Shown here in pieces: positions 1 through 8,300 of a DNA stretch of 58,146 bases. The translations under genes and the position numbers were made by a program. The notes under the pieces are model-generated. The model saw nothing but the letters and a program-made list of their open reading frames with translations, ran no database searches and was not told the origin of the DNA. This DNA is from Actinomycetes bacterium (GTDB taxonomy: Bacteria > Actinomycetota > Actinomycetes > Actinomycetales > Demequinaceae). Position 1 is the stretch's first letter. Each line of letters begins with the position of its first letter. The stretch covers positions 1 through 58,146 of the forward strand of contig JAEYOR010000024.1 in assembly GCA_023411615.1 (NCBI GenBank), in the 5' to 3' direction.

Positions 1-1182
1 GGCCGGCCCTGGCAAACGTGGCTCATTCTCGGGGGCCGCGGTTCGGGCAAAACTCGCGCGGGGGCCGAATGGGTTCGTGCGCGTGCTCTCGGACACGACG
101 CCGGCGATGACGAGCCGGCACGCCGCATCGCACTGATCGGCCTTACCATCGCGCAGGTCCGCAGCGTCATGATCGAAGGCGTGTCCGGTCTCCTCGCAGT
201 CCACGCGCCGCACGAACGCCCGCACTACGACGTCTCACGCAATCAGATCCAATGGTCGAACGGAGCCATCGCCCAGATGTACGCCGCCGACGATCCCGAC
301 AACCTGCGCGGCCCGCAGTTCGACGCCGCCTGGTGTGATGAGCTGGCGAAATGGCGCCGCTCCCAGCACGCCTGGGACATGCTCCAGTTCGCTCTTCGCC
401 TTGGGCGCCACCCGCAAGCCGTCGTCACCACCACGCCTCGCCCGATCGCGCTGATCAAAAAACTTCTGGCTGACGCCGCAACAGTCACCTCGCGCGCCAA
501 GACGACCGATAACGCCGCCAACCTCGCGCCTTCGTTCCTCACGAGCGTGCTCAAGCGCTACGGCGGCACGGCCCTCGGCCGCCAGGAGATCGACGGCGAG
601 ATTGTCGAGGACCGCGGCGGCGGTCTCTGGCGCAAGAGCTGGCTCGATCAGCATCGCATCGCGGCGCCGCCGGAACTCACACGCATCGTCGTCGCCGTCG
701 ATCCGCCGGTCACATCGAACGCGAACTCGGATGCCTGCGGCATCATCGTCGCCGGTCTGGGCGAGGACGGGCGCGCCTACATCCTCGCCGACCGCACCAT
801 CCGCGGTCGCGAGCCGACTGTGTGGGCCCGCGCCGCCATCGCCGCTTACCGCGACTTCGCCGCCGATCGCATCGTCGCCGAGGTCAATCAGGGCGGCGAT
901 CTCGTCGTCGGCGTCATGCGCCAGGTCGATGCATCCGTACCCATCCGCGCCGTGCGTGCCACGCGCGGCAAGTGGGTACGCGCCGAACCGGTTGCCGCAC
1001 TCTATGCCGAGGGCCGCGTGATCCATGTCGGCGAGTGGCCCGATCTTGAAAGCCAGATGTGCGCATTCGGCGCCGACGGTCTTGCACAGGGCAAGAGTCC
1101 CGATCGGCTCGACGCACTCGTGTGGGCGCTTACCGATCTCATGCTCACGAACCCGCGCAGCCCAACCATACGGACGCTCTGA
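1..1182 (+). CDS. Phage/GTA-type terminase large subunit (DNA-packaging protein), 5'-truncated by window edge
   Basis: The reading frame is open from the first base and ends at TGA 1180-1182 (393 residues visible, perhaps 30-50 lost). The Walker A loop GGRGSGKT lies at residues 11-18. An acidic Walker B-like motif AWCDELAKW follows at about residues 110-118, a form I associate with GTA g2 terminases of Alphaproteobacteria. The C-terminal half looks like the RNase H-fold nuclease: an aspartate in VAVDPP near residue 234, a glutamate in AEVNQGGD, and a late aspartate in DRLDALVWALTDL. Terminase large subunits drive DNA into the prohead with ATP and cut it. The stop touches the portal ATG, so the two are translationally coupled. 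It is foreign to the actinobacterial genes that begin at 3024. Family is secure; host assignment is inference. Confidence 0.9.
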   Translation, partial: GRPWQTWLILGGRGSGKTRAGAEWVRARALGHDAGDDEPARRIALIGLTIAQVRSVMIEGVSGLLAVHAPHERPHYDVSRNQIQWSNGAIAQMYAADDPDNLRGPQFDAAWCDELAKWRRSQHAWDMLQFALRLGRHPQAVVTTTPRPIALIKKLLADAATVTSRAKTTDNAANLAPSFLTSVLKRYGGTALGRQEIDGEIVEDRGGGLWRKSWLDQHRIAAPPELTRIVVAVDPPVTSNANSDACGIIVAGLGEDGRAYILADRTIRGREPTVWARAAIAAYRDFAADRIVAEVNQGGDLVVGVMRQVDASVPIRAVRATRGKWVRAEPVAALYAEGRVIHVGEWPDLESQMCAFGADGLAQGKSPDRLDALVWALTDLMLTNPRSPTIRTL

Positions 1183-2433
1183 ATGACCCCCATATCCGTT
1201 GCGACCTCGCTCGGCGCCGCCCTCGGCCGCTGGGTCGGCAGGGCTATGCCTGCGCGCACCAGTCCGCCGCATCTCCCATCCGAATCGAAGGCAAGCGCCG
1301 TCGGTCCGCTGATCGCGCTCGATACGCTTCGTCAGCCCGCCTGGACTCCACGCGACTATGCCGCCTTCGCGCGAGAAGGCTTTATGGGCAATGCGATCGT
1401 CTATCGTTGCGTGCGCATGATCGCCGAGACGGCGGCGTCGGTTCCGCTCCTGCTGTATCGCGGCGAGGAAGAGATCGAAGCCCACGCGCTTCCCGATCTC
1501 ATCGGCCGCCCCAATCCCGCACAGGTCGGCCCGGAGTTTCTCGAAACGCTCTTCGGCCACTTGCTCGTCGCCGGCAACAGCTACATCGAAGCCGTCGCCA
1601 TCGACGACGAGATCCGCGAGCTGCACGTGCTCCGCCCGGATCGCATGAAGGTCGTGCCCGGCACCGATGGCTGGCCGGAAGCCTACGAGTACACCGTCGC
1701 AGGCCGGTCCGCGCGCCTCGCCGGCGATTGCGTACCGGGCGTGCGCAGCGTTCTGCATATGAAGCTCTTTCATGCCGCACACGACCACTACGGCATGAGC
1801 CCGCTCGAAGCCGCAGCCACAGCCATCGACCTGCACAACACCGCAACCCGCTGGAACAAGGCGCTGCTCGACAATTCCGCGAGACCTTCCGGCGCCCTCG
1901 TCTACACCTCGCGTGACGGCAACCTGACGGCTGAACAATACGAGCGCCTCAAGGCCGAGCTCGAACAAGGTTTCCAGGGCGCAGCCAATGCCGGCCGGCC
2001 CCTTCTTCTCGAAGGCGGGCTCGACTGGAAGTCCATGTCGCTCTCGCCCAAGGACATGGATTTCCTCGAAGCCAAGAACGCTGCTGCCCGAGAGATCGCA
2101 CTCGCCCTCGGCGTGCCTCCCATGCTGCTCGGCATTCCCGGCGACAACACCTACGCCAACATGGCCGAAGCCACGCGCGGCTTCTGGCGCCAGACCGTCA
2201 TCCCCCTCGTCGGCCGCACATCGAAGGCGCTCTCGCGATGGCTCGCCCCCGCGTGGGATGCCGAACTCGAGCTTCGCCCTGATTTGGATGCCGTCGAGGC
2301 GCTTTCGCCGGAACGGGAAGCCCTTTGGGCTCGCCTCGAAAAGGCATCCTTCCTCACACTCAACGAGAAGCGGGCCGCCGCCGGCTACAGCCCGCTCCCC
2401 GAGAGCGACCTGCCACCCTCGCCTCCTGCCTGA
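1183..2433 (+). CDS. HK97-type phage/GTA portal protein
   Basis: A 416-residue protein of normal length for HK97-family portals, the dodecameric ring through which DNA enters the capsid. Family features are the early segment FMGNAIVYRCVRMIAETAAS, the GRPNP block, the GNSYIEAV strand, the long alpha-helical stem, and the ALGVPPMLLGIPGDNTYANM segment in the C-terminal third. It starts at the ATG directly after the terminase stop. A start a little downstream is possible because the first 25-30 residues are low-complexity. Order terminase-portal-protease is that of alphaproteobacterial gene transfer agents and of HK97-like phages. No capsid, adaptor or tail gene follows, because the sequence switches to actinobacterial smc. 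Confidence 0.9.
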   Translation: MTPISVATSLGAALGRWVGRAMPARTSPPHLPSESKASAVGPLIALDTLRQPAWTPRDYAAFAREGFMGNAIVYRCVRMIAETAASVPLLLYRGEEEIEAHALPDLIGRPNPAQVGPEFLETLFGHLLVAGNSYIEAVAIDDEIRELHVLRPDRMKVVPGTDGWPEAYEYTVAGRSARLAGDCVPGVRSVLHMKLFHAAHDHYGMSPLEAAATAIDLHNTATRWNKALLDNSARPSGALVYTSRDGNLTAEQYERLKAELEQGFQGAANAGRPLLLEGGLDWKSMSLSPKDMDFLEAKNAAAREIALALGVPPMLLGIPGDNTYANMAEATRGFWRQTVIPLVGRTSKALSRWLAPAWDAELELRPDLDAVEALSPEREALWARLEKASFLTLNEKRAAAGYSPLPESDLPPSPPA

Positions 2434-2476
2434 TTGCGCGCCCGCGCAACCTCACTCGAAATCGGAGCGTTCCATC

Positions 2477-3013
2477 GTGATCGAAGCTCGATCTGCGACA
2501 CCTCTTCGCGCGCGTCCGCACGAAGCGAAGTTTACGGCCATCGACATGAAAAGCGTTGCCGATGACGGCGCTTTCGAGGGCTATGCCTCGCTCTTCGGCA
2601 GGCAGGATCTCGGCCGCGACGTCGTCATGCCCGGCGCATTCCGCGATACGCTGGCCGCCCGCGGATCTGGCGGCGTGCGTATGCTCTTCCAGCACAATCC
2701 CGCCGAACCGATCGGCGTGTGGGAAACGCTCGCCGAAGACTCCAAGGGCCTCTTCGCCCGCGGCCGTCTCATGCCGACTGTGGCCCGTGCCCGCGAGGTG
2801 CTCTCGCTGATGCGCGCCGGTGCCATCGACGGCCTCTCCATCGGTTTCCGCACTGTCAAGGCTCATCGCGATCGCGCCCGCGGCGTGCGCCGCATCGAGA
2901 AGATCGATCTCTGGGAAATCTCCATCGTCACGTTTCCGCTGCTGCCCGAAGCCCGCATCGCCACCGTCAAGTCGCGGGGGGGGGGGCCCCGCCCCGCCCC
3001 CCCACTTCACTAG
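2477..3013 (+). CDS. HK97 family prohead protease, 3' end altered at a junction
   Basis: GTG at 2477 gives 178 residues. The fold signature is clear: EGYASLFGRQDLGRDVVMPG near the N terminus, a catalytic-type histidine in FQHNPAEPIG (H73), and a serine in IDGLSIGFR (S121), followed by LWEISIVTFPLLPEARI, typical of the end of the domain. These proteases trim the capsid scaffold during head maturation. The last dozen residues (GGGPRPAPPLH) are encoded by the G/C homopolymer block at 2976-3003 and are unlike any family tail, so the natural C terminus is probably lost at about residue 167. Expected next gene, the major capsid protein, is absent. Confidence 0.85.
   Translation: MIEARSATPLRARPHEAKFTAIDMKSVADDGAFEGYASLFGRQDLGRDVVMPGAFRDTLAARGSGGVRMLFQHNPAEPIGVWETLAEDSKGLFARGRLMPTVARAREVLSLMRAGAIDGLSIGFRTVKAHRDRARGVRRIEKIDLWEISIVTFPLLPEARIATVKSRGGGPRPAPPLH
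2969..3007. other. G/C homopolymer block joining GTA genes to actinobacterial smc (probable misassembly joint)
   Basis: Eleven G (2976-2986) are followed by C4-G-C4-G-C7 (2987-3003), flanked by AAGT (2969-2972) and ACTT (3004-3007), so the block is nearly self-complementary. Left of it are phage/GTA head genes of alphaproteobacterial type. Right of it, 20 bases on, is smc of an actinobacterium with its own -10 element. A G-run meeting a C-run with scattered errors is what would be expected if low-quality poly-G read ends were merged. A genuine hairpin terminator cannot be excluded. Confidence 0.6.
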
Positions 3014-3016
3014 ACT
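3011..3016 (+). promoter_or_regulatory. -10 element for leaderless smc transcript
   Basis: TAGACT ends 7 nt before the GTG start of smc and no Shine-Dalgarno sequence is present. The same layout recurs at ftsY, rimM, DUF2469, xerC, rseP, the VanY-like gene, proS, the nitroreductase gene and ribF. A -35 element would fall in the homopolymer block and cannot be read. Confidence 0.55.
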
Positions 3017-3023
3017 CGCCACC

Positions 3024-6000
3024 GTGCATCTCAAGACGCTGACGCTTAGGGGATTCAAGTCCTTCGCGTCCGCGACCACTCTTGAGTTCGAGCCTGGAAT
3101 CACATGCGTGGTGGGCCCAAACGGCTCCGGTAAGTCGAACGTCGTCGACGCCCTGGCGTGGGTGATGGGCGAGCAGGGCGCCAAGACACTGCGCGGCGGC
3201 AACATGGCCGACGTCATCTTCGCGGGCACCTCGGGGCGCCCTCCTCTCGGCCGCGCCGAGGTCTCGCTCACGATCGACAACTCGGATGGCGCGCTGCCCA
3301 TCGAGTACACGGAAGTGACGATCAGCCGCACCTTGTTCCGATCGGGCGGTTCTGAGTATGCGATCAACGGCACGCCGTGCCGTCTGCTCGATATCCAAGA
3401 TCTCCTTTCGGATTCAGGCCTTGGCCGCGAGATGCATGTCATCGTGGGGCAAGGGCAACTTGATGCGGTCCTGCGTGCCACTCCTGAAGAGCGCCGCTAC
3501 TTCATTGAGGAGGCTGCTGGCATCCTCAAACACCGCCGACGCAAAGAGAAGGCACTTCGCAAGCTCGATGCGATGCAAGGCAACGTGACGCGGGTCCAGG
3601 ACCTCACTGCGGAGATCCGGCGCCAACTTGGACCGCTCGGCAAGCAAGCCGAGGTCGCGCGCCAGGCACAGACGATCCAGGCGCTCGTGCGCGACGCGCG
3701 CTCACGCCTCCTCGCAGACGACATCGCCACCTTGTCGCAGTCCATTGCCAAGGACAAGGCAGACGAATCCGCGCTCACGGAACGCCGCGAAGCCGTCGAG
3801 ACCTCGCTGACGGCCGCGCGCGCCACGATCGCTGAACTTGAGCGCCTGGCCGCGGAGGCGACTCCCGCACTGAGCAAGGCCAACGACGTCTACTACCGCC
3901 TGTCTTCGATTCGCGAGCGGCTGCGCAACCTCGGTGCGCTCGCGGAGGAGCGGGTGCGCATGCTGGGATCGGCAGTCGACAGCGAACCGATCACCGATCT
4001 TGTCGAGATGGCCGAGCAGCTCGACCGTGCTCACAGTGCGCGCGCCGAACTCGATGCCGAGGTCCGTGAGGCCGCCGCTGCTCTCGAAGCTGCCGTTGCC
4101 GCTCGTGCCGAGGCGGAGGAGGGCGCCGTTGCGTCCGAGAAGCACCTCGCTAATCTCTTGCGCTCGGTGGCTGACCGTCGTGAGGGGGTCGCGCGCCTCG
4201 CGGGCCAGGTAGCGGCGCGGCGCTCTCGGATCGAGGCGATGGAGGCCGAAATCGGCCGTTTGCGAGAGGCTCGCGACGACGCGGCACAAAGGGCGCACGA
4301 CGCAACGTCCGAGTTCCAACGGCTTGAGACCACCGTGGTGGATGTCGAGCGGGGAGAAGAAGACCTCGATGCAGCCCACGAGTCTGCGGTGGCGGCATGG
4401 GACGAGGCAAAGGCGGCGCTTGAGGCGATTCGCGACCAGTTGCGGCAAGCCGAAGGTGATCAAGCAACGTGGTCGGCAAAGGCCGAGGCGCTCAATCTCT
4501 CTCTTGCGCGCCGCGATGGCGCGGGAGAACTTCTCGCCTCGGGCGTGCGTTTCGTGCGCGGCACGGTGGCGTCGCTCATCGATGTGCGTGACGGCAATGA
4601 AGATGCGATTGCCGCTTCGCTTGGGCCGCTTGCCGAGGCGCTCGCCGTTGACTCGGTTGATGACGCGGTTGACGCCATCAGGTGGCTTCGCGATGAGGAC
4701 GCGGGCAGGGCCCGCTTTGTCGTTGGCGATCTCGCGGCTGGCCCAGTGAATCCCGAGGTGGCGCTTCCAGCGGGCGCGGTGTGGGCGTCGGACCTCGTGG
4801 AAGGTCCCGACGCTCTGGCGGCGACAGTGCGTCACCTCCTCAGCGGGATCGTCGTTGTCGATGACCTTGCCGCGGCGCGCGCACTCGTTGCGGCGCACCC
4901 CCAGGTCGTCGCCGCGACGCGACGCGGCGACGTGCTCAGCGGAACGAGCGCGTCGGGCGGTGCGGGCGATGCGCCAAGCATCATGCACCTCCAGGCCGCT
5001 TACGATGACGCGTGCGCTCAACGCGATACGGCGGGACGGCTCACGGAGACGAAGCAGTTCGAACTGCGCGCCGCTGCCGAGGCTGAGCAGTCGGCACGCG
5101 AGGTTCATGACGCGACGTTCGCACGGCTCAACGAGTCCGACGCTCGCATGGCCGCAGTCGCTGAACAGCTCGGGCATCTCTCGGCGTCGGCCCGCGCGGC
5201 TCGCGCGGACGAGGAGCGTCTGGCGGGCCAAATTGACGAAGCTGTTGCGCGGGTGGCGGCTGATCAGGAAGAGCTTGCGGGCCTTGTTGAGCGCTTGGTG
5301 GCAGCTCAAGCCGAGCCTGAGCAGACCGAGGCCGACACGAAGGCCGCCCAGATTCGCCGTGACGAGGATGAAGAGGCAGCGCGTCTTGCTCGTGCGCGGG
5401 AGACGGAAGCACGCCTTGCATTGCGGACCGCCGAGGAACGGGCGCGTGCACTAGAGGCGCGAGCCGAAAGCCTTGAGCGGGCCGTCGAAGCAGAACGGGA
5501 TGCACGCGAGCGCGCCGAGGCGGCCGCGCAACGCCGTGAACGCCAGGCGCAGGCGGCACGGGAAGTCATCGCGGGCGTACAGGCGACCTTGCCACGCATC
5601 GACGAGGCCGTGGCGAAGGCCGATGATGCCCGCGCCGAAGTGGAAGCGCGCCGGTCCGAGCGGACGTCCGCTCTGGCCACGGTCCGCACCGAGTTTGATC
5701 AGTTGACCGGTGAGTATGCGCGCCTCACCGATGAGTCACACCGCGATGAGGTGGCCCGCGCGCAACAGCAAGTACGACTCGAGCAATTGCAGCAGCGTGC
5801 GATCGACGAGTTGGGGATGGACCCCGAACAGCTCGTCGACGAGTACGGGCCACATCATGAGGTCCCCGTCACCGATGACAACGGCGAGGCGCACACCGAG
5901 CCGTATGTGCGTGAGGTCCAGGAGAAGCGACTGCGGCAGGCTGAGAGGGCGATGAGCCAGCTCGGCCGCGTCAATCCGCTTGCTCTCGAGGAGTTCGCGG

Positions 6001-6566
6001 CGCTCGAAGAGCGCCATAAGTTCCTGCAAGATCAGCTCTTGGACCTCAAGAAGTCTCGTGAGGATCTCCTCAACATCGTCACGGAGATCGACCAACGCGT
6101 CGAACAGATATTCGCTGCTGCGTACGCCGACACCGCCAAGGCCTTCGATGAGGTCTTCCCCCGGCTCTTCCCAGGGGGAGAGGGGCGCCTCGTTCTGACG
6201 GATCCGACGAATATGCTCGAGACCGGCATCGAGGTAGAGGCGCGCCCGGCGGGCAAGAAGGTGAAGCGACTGTCCCTCTTGTCGGGAGGCGAGCGCTCTC
6301 TCACGGCCGTCGCATTGCTCGTGTCGATCTTCAAGGCCCGGCCAAGCCCGTTCTACGTGATGGACGAGGTCGAGGCGGCGCTTGACGACACGAACCTTGG
6401 CCGTCTCCTCGAGATCATCCGCGAGCTTCGTGAGGACTCTCAGCTCATTGTCATCACTCACCAGAAGCGGACGATGGAAGTGGCAGATGCACTCTACGGG
6501 GTCACGATGCGCGGCGATGGCGTGACGACCGTCGTGAGTCAACGTCTGAACCCTGACGCCGCGTAG
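3024..6566 (+). CDS. smc: Chromosome segregation ATPase SMC
   Basis: SMC condensin organises and segregates the chromosome with ScpA/ScpB. GTG 3024 gives 1180 residues, the usual length. The N-terminal ATPase half has the SMC opening LKTLTLRGFKSFASATTL and Walker A GPNGSGKSN at about residues 32-40. Two long coiled coils rich in Ala, Glu and Arg (about 170-500 and 670-1010) flank a hinge at about 505-650. The C-terminal half has the ABC signature LLSGGERSLTAVALL and Walker B FYVMDEVEAALDD. The start is supported by a -10 hexamer 7 nt upstream (leaderless). In actinobacteria rnc and mutM normally precede smc; here alphaproteobacterial phage-type genes do. ftsY follows after one small gene, as usual. 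Confidence 0.97.
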   Translation: MHLKTLTLRGFKSFASATTLEFEPGITCVVGPNGSGKSNVVDALAWVMGEQGAKTLRGGNMADVIFAGTSGRPPLGRAEVSLTIDNSDGALPIEYTEVTISRTLFRSGGSEYAINGTPCRLLDIQDLLSDSGLGREMHVIVGQGQLDAVLRATPEERRYFIEEAAGILKHRRRKEKALRKLDAMQGNVTRVQDLTAEIRRQLGPLGKQAEVARQAQTIQALVRDARSRLLADDIATLSQSIAKDKADESALTERREAVETSLTAARATIAELERLAAEATPALSKANDVYYRLSSIRERLRNLGALAEERVRMLGSAVDSEPITDLVEMAEQLDRAHSARAELDAEVREAAAALEAAVAARAEAEEGAVASEKHLANLLRSVADRREGVARLAGQVAARRSRIEAMEAEIGRLREARDDAAQRAHDATSEFQRLETTVVDVERGEEDLDAAHESAVAAWDEAKAALEAIRDQLRQAEGDQATWSAKAEALNLSLARRDGAGELLASGVRFVRGTVASLIDVRDGNEDAIAASLGPLAEALAVDSVDDAVDAIRWLRDEDAGRARFVVGDLAAGPVNPEVALPAGAVWASDLVEGPDALAATVRHLLSGIVVVDDLAAARALVAAHPQVVAATRRGDVLSGTSASGGAGDAPSIMHLQAAYDDACAQRDTAGRLTETKQFELRAAAEAEQSAREVHDATFARLNESDARMAAVAEQLGHLSASARAARADEERLAGQIDEAVARVAADQEELAGLVERLVAAQAEPEQTEADTKAAQIRRDEDEEAARLARARETEARLALRTAEERARALEARAESLERAVEAERDARERAEAAAQRRERQAQAAREVIAGVQATLPRIDEAVAKADDARAEVEARRSERTSALATVRTEFDQLTGEYARLTDESHRDEVARAQQQVRLEQLQQRAIDELGMDPEQLVDEYGPHHEVPVTDDNGEAHTEPYVREVQEKRLRQAERAMSQLGRVNPLALEEFAALEERHKFLQDQLLDLKKSREDLLNIVTEIDQRVEQIFAAAYADTAKAFDEVFPRLFPGGEGRLVLTDPTNMLETGIEVEARPAGKKVKRLSLLSGGERSLTAVALLVSIFKARPSPFYVMDEVEAALDDTNLGRLLEIIRELREDSQLIVITHQKRTMEVADALYGVTMRGDGVTTVVSQRLNPDAA

Positions 6567-6723
6567 CAACGCCCCTGGTCTCAGGTGAAACTGGGCCACG
6601 AGGGAACGAGACTGCGACTCATTGCGTTCTAGGATTCGTGCGCGTCGCGCGAAAAGCGCGTTTGCGCGCAGGTCTCAACGGCGAGACGATATATCCGAAT
6701 TGTCCGTTTTTTGGAGGCCCTGC

Positions 6724-6996
6724 ATGTTCAGATACATGACAGATGTGCTCGCATGGTGCGTCGTCATTTCCTTCATCGCGTTCGGACTCGCTTTCGCGGC
6801 CGAGGGCCGCGGGCTTCACGTATTGCGTGTCGTGCTCGGCCTGGCTCCGCGCAAGCACGGACTTGATAACTTCACGTCGGTCCCGCGCGATGAGGGAGAT
6901 TGGCGACTCGTTGAGGTTCTTGACGATTCCCGCCGCCGTGAGACCACCGTTTCAAGCGAGATTCGCCGCGAGCGTGTGTTGCCCCGTTCGTCGTAA
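6724..6996 (+). CDS. Small membrane-anchored protein of unknown function
   Basis: Ninety residues from ATG 6724, chosen because GGAGG (6713-6717) lies 6 nt upstream; a second ATG four codons on is the alternative. One hydrophobic segment spans about residues 7-25 (VLAWCVVISFIAFGLAFAA). It is followed by a charged soluble tail rich in Arg, Asp and Glu that contains DEGDWRLVEVLDD. No catalytic motif or known family was recognised. It sits alone between smc and ftsY, with about 157 bases before it and a hairpin after it (7014-7033). Codon use looks native. A role next to membrane targeting or chromosome functions would be guesswork. Confidence 0.7.
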   Translation: MFRYMTDVLAWCVVISFIAFGLAFAAEGRGLHVLRVVLGLAPRKHGLDNFTSVPRDEGDWRLVEVLDDSRRRETTVSSEIRRERVLPRSS

Positions 6997-7013
6997 CTGA
7001 CCACCTCCTGGCG

Positions 7014-7033
7014 TGCCCCGGCTACCCGGGGCA
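7014..7033 (+). terminator. Hairpin between small membrane protein gene and ftsY
   Basis: A perfect 8-bp stem, TGCCCCGG (7014-7021) and CCGGGGCA (7026-7033), with a 4-nt loop lies after the small gene and 24 nt before ftsY. There is no U-tract, so this is at best a hairpin terminator of the U-less kind; it could also be a spacer fold. Confidence 0.45.
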
Positions 7034-7057
7034 TCTTGACTTTGGGACACTGTTGTC

Positions 7058-8149
7058 GTGAATGTCACGTGGATTCCTGGCGATGGCGACGCCATCGTCG
7101 TTGCCGTCGTCGCCGTCATCGCCGTTGCGAGCGCTGTGTGGGGATGGCGTGCTCGTCGTTCCAGCGCGCCGACGTCTGAAGCAGACCGTGCCGAACACGC
7201 CCCATCTTCGCCCGCTGCTCAAGGCGGCAGTGACGCGCCCGAAGCACCAACCGAGCGCTTTGACCGACTCCGTTCGCGTCTCAACGGCGGCCTCGGTGCG
7301 CGACTCGCAGGCTTCTTTGGCCGCAAAGAACTCGATGATGACGCATGGCGTGATCTCGAGGACACGCTGTTGCTCGCGGACGTGGGTGCGCAGACCACGG
7401 AGAAGGTCCTCGCCGATGTTCGCGACCGCATGCGCGATGCTGATGTGAGCCCGCACGCCGCCGTGCGCGAGGCGCTCGTGGCTGCGGTGGATCCTCATCT
7501 CGACCGTCGCCTTCGTGTTGGCAAACCCGGGGACGGGGACGCGGTGCCCGTTCTCGTCGTTGGAGTCAACGGCGTCGGGAAGACGACGTCAGTCGGGAAG
7601 ATTGCGCGGGTGCTCGTCGCCGAAGGTCATTCGGTTCTCCTTGGCGCCGCCGATACGTTCCGGGCGGCGGCGGCAGACCAGCTCGAGACGTGGGGCGCCC
7701 GTGTGGGAGTGACGACCGTGCGCGCTCAGGCGGATGGCGCGGACCCCGCGTCGGTCGCTTTTGAAGCTGCTGAGGCGGGCCGTGACGCTGGGGCTGACGT
7801 TGTCCTCATCGACACCGCTGGTCGACTTCAGAACAAGGCGGGCCTCATGGACCAACTCGGCAAGATTCACCGGGTGGTGTCCAAGGTGTCCGAACCCCGC
7901 GAGGTCCTTCTTGTCATCGACGCAACCACAGGCCAGAACGGGCTGTCGCAAGCCAAAGTGTTCAGCGAAGCGGTACCGCTGACTGGGATCGTTCTCACCA
8001 AGATGGATGGAACCGCCAAGGGCGGAATTGTCCTCGCCGTTCAACAAGCACTCGGCGTGCCCGTCAAGTTCGTCGGTCTCGGCGAAGGTGCTGATGACCT
8101 CGCGCCCTTCGACGCTGAAGGCTTTGTTGACGGTTTGCTGGGGCGGTGA
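7058..8149 (+). CDS. ftsY: Signal recognition particle receptor FtsY
   Basis: FtsY is the membrane-associated SRP receptor GTPase that docks Ffh-ribosome complexes at the translocon. GTG 7058 gives 363 residues. A transmembrane helix at about residues 11-30 is the actinobacterial type of N terminus. An acidic/Ala linker follows, then the NG domain: G1 GVNGVGKTT at 169-177, ADTFRAAAADQL, DTAGRLQ and TKMDGTAKGG. The start has GACACT 6 nt upstream and no Shine-Dalgarno, so it is probably leaderless. Its partner ffh lies 5.6 kb downstream, separated by the ammonium/PII cluster as in many actinobacteria. Confidence 0.96.
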   Translation: MNVTWIPGDGDAIVVAVVAVIAVASAVWGWRARRSSAPTSEADRAEHAPSSPAAQGGSDAPEAPTERFDRLRSRLNGGLGARLAGFFGRKELDDDAWRDLEDTLLLADVGAQTTEKVLADVRDRMRDADVSPHAAVREALVAAVDPHLDRRLRVGKPGDGDAVPVLVVGVNGVGKTTSVGKIARVLVAEGHSVLLGAADTFRAAAADQLETWGARVGVTTVRAQADGADPASVAFEAAEAGRDAGADVVLIDTAGRLQNKAGLMDQLGKIHRVVSKVSEPREVLLVIDATTGQNGLSQAKVFSEAVPLTGIVLTKMDGTAKGGIVLAVQQALGVPVKFVGLGEGADDLAPFDAEGFVDGLLGR

Positions 8150-8300
8150 ACATCTCGGCGTGGGCCTGACCGGCTCTCAAGCGCTCAACAAGTTTCCCTG
8201 ATCCTCATCATCCGGACTCAGATTCGTAACGAAGTGCCGACACAGTGAGCACTGCCGGGTGTTTATGTGCGACCCGGCTTGCTGACTGAGGGAGCGCATC

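Noticed and set aside
235..1968. Minus-strand open frame of about 577 codons opposite terminase and portal
   Set aside because: Antisense shadow of two well-supported phage genes; no domain.
7036..7041. TTGACT as a -35 for ftsY
   Set aside because: It ends only 4 nt before the -10-like GACACT, far from the 16-18 nt spacing needed.
8226..8263. GlnR box before the first amt
   Set aside because: Only GTAAC fits; the next three 11-bp steps (CCGAC, AGCAC, GTGTT) are poor. Not reported as a site.
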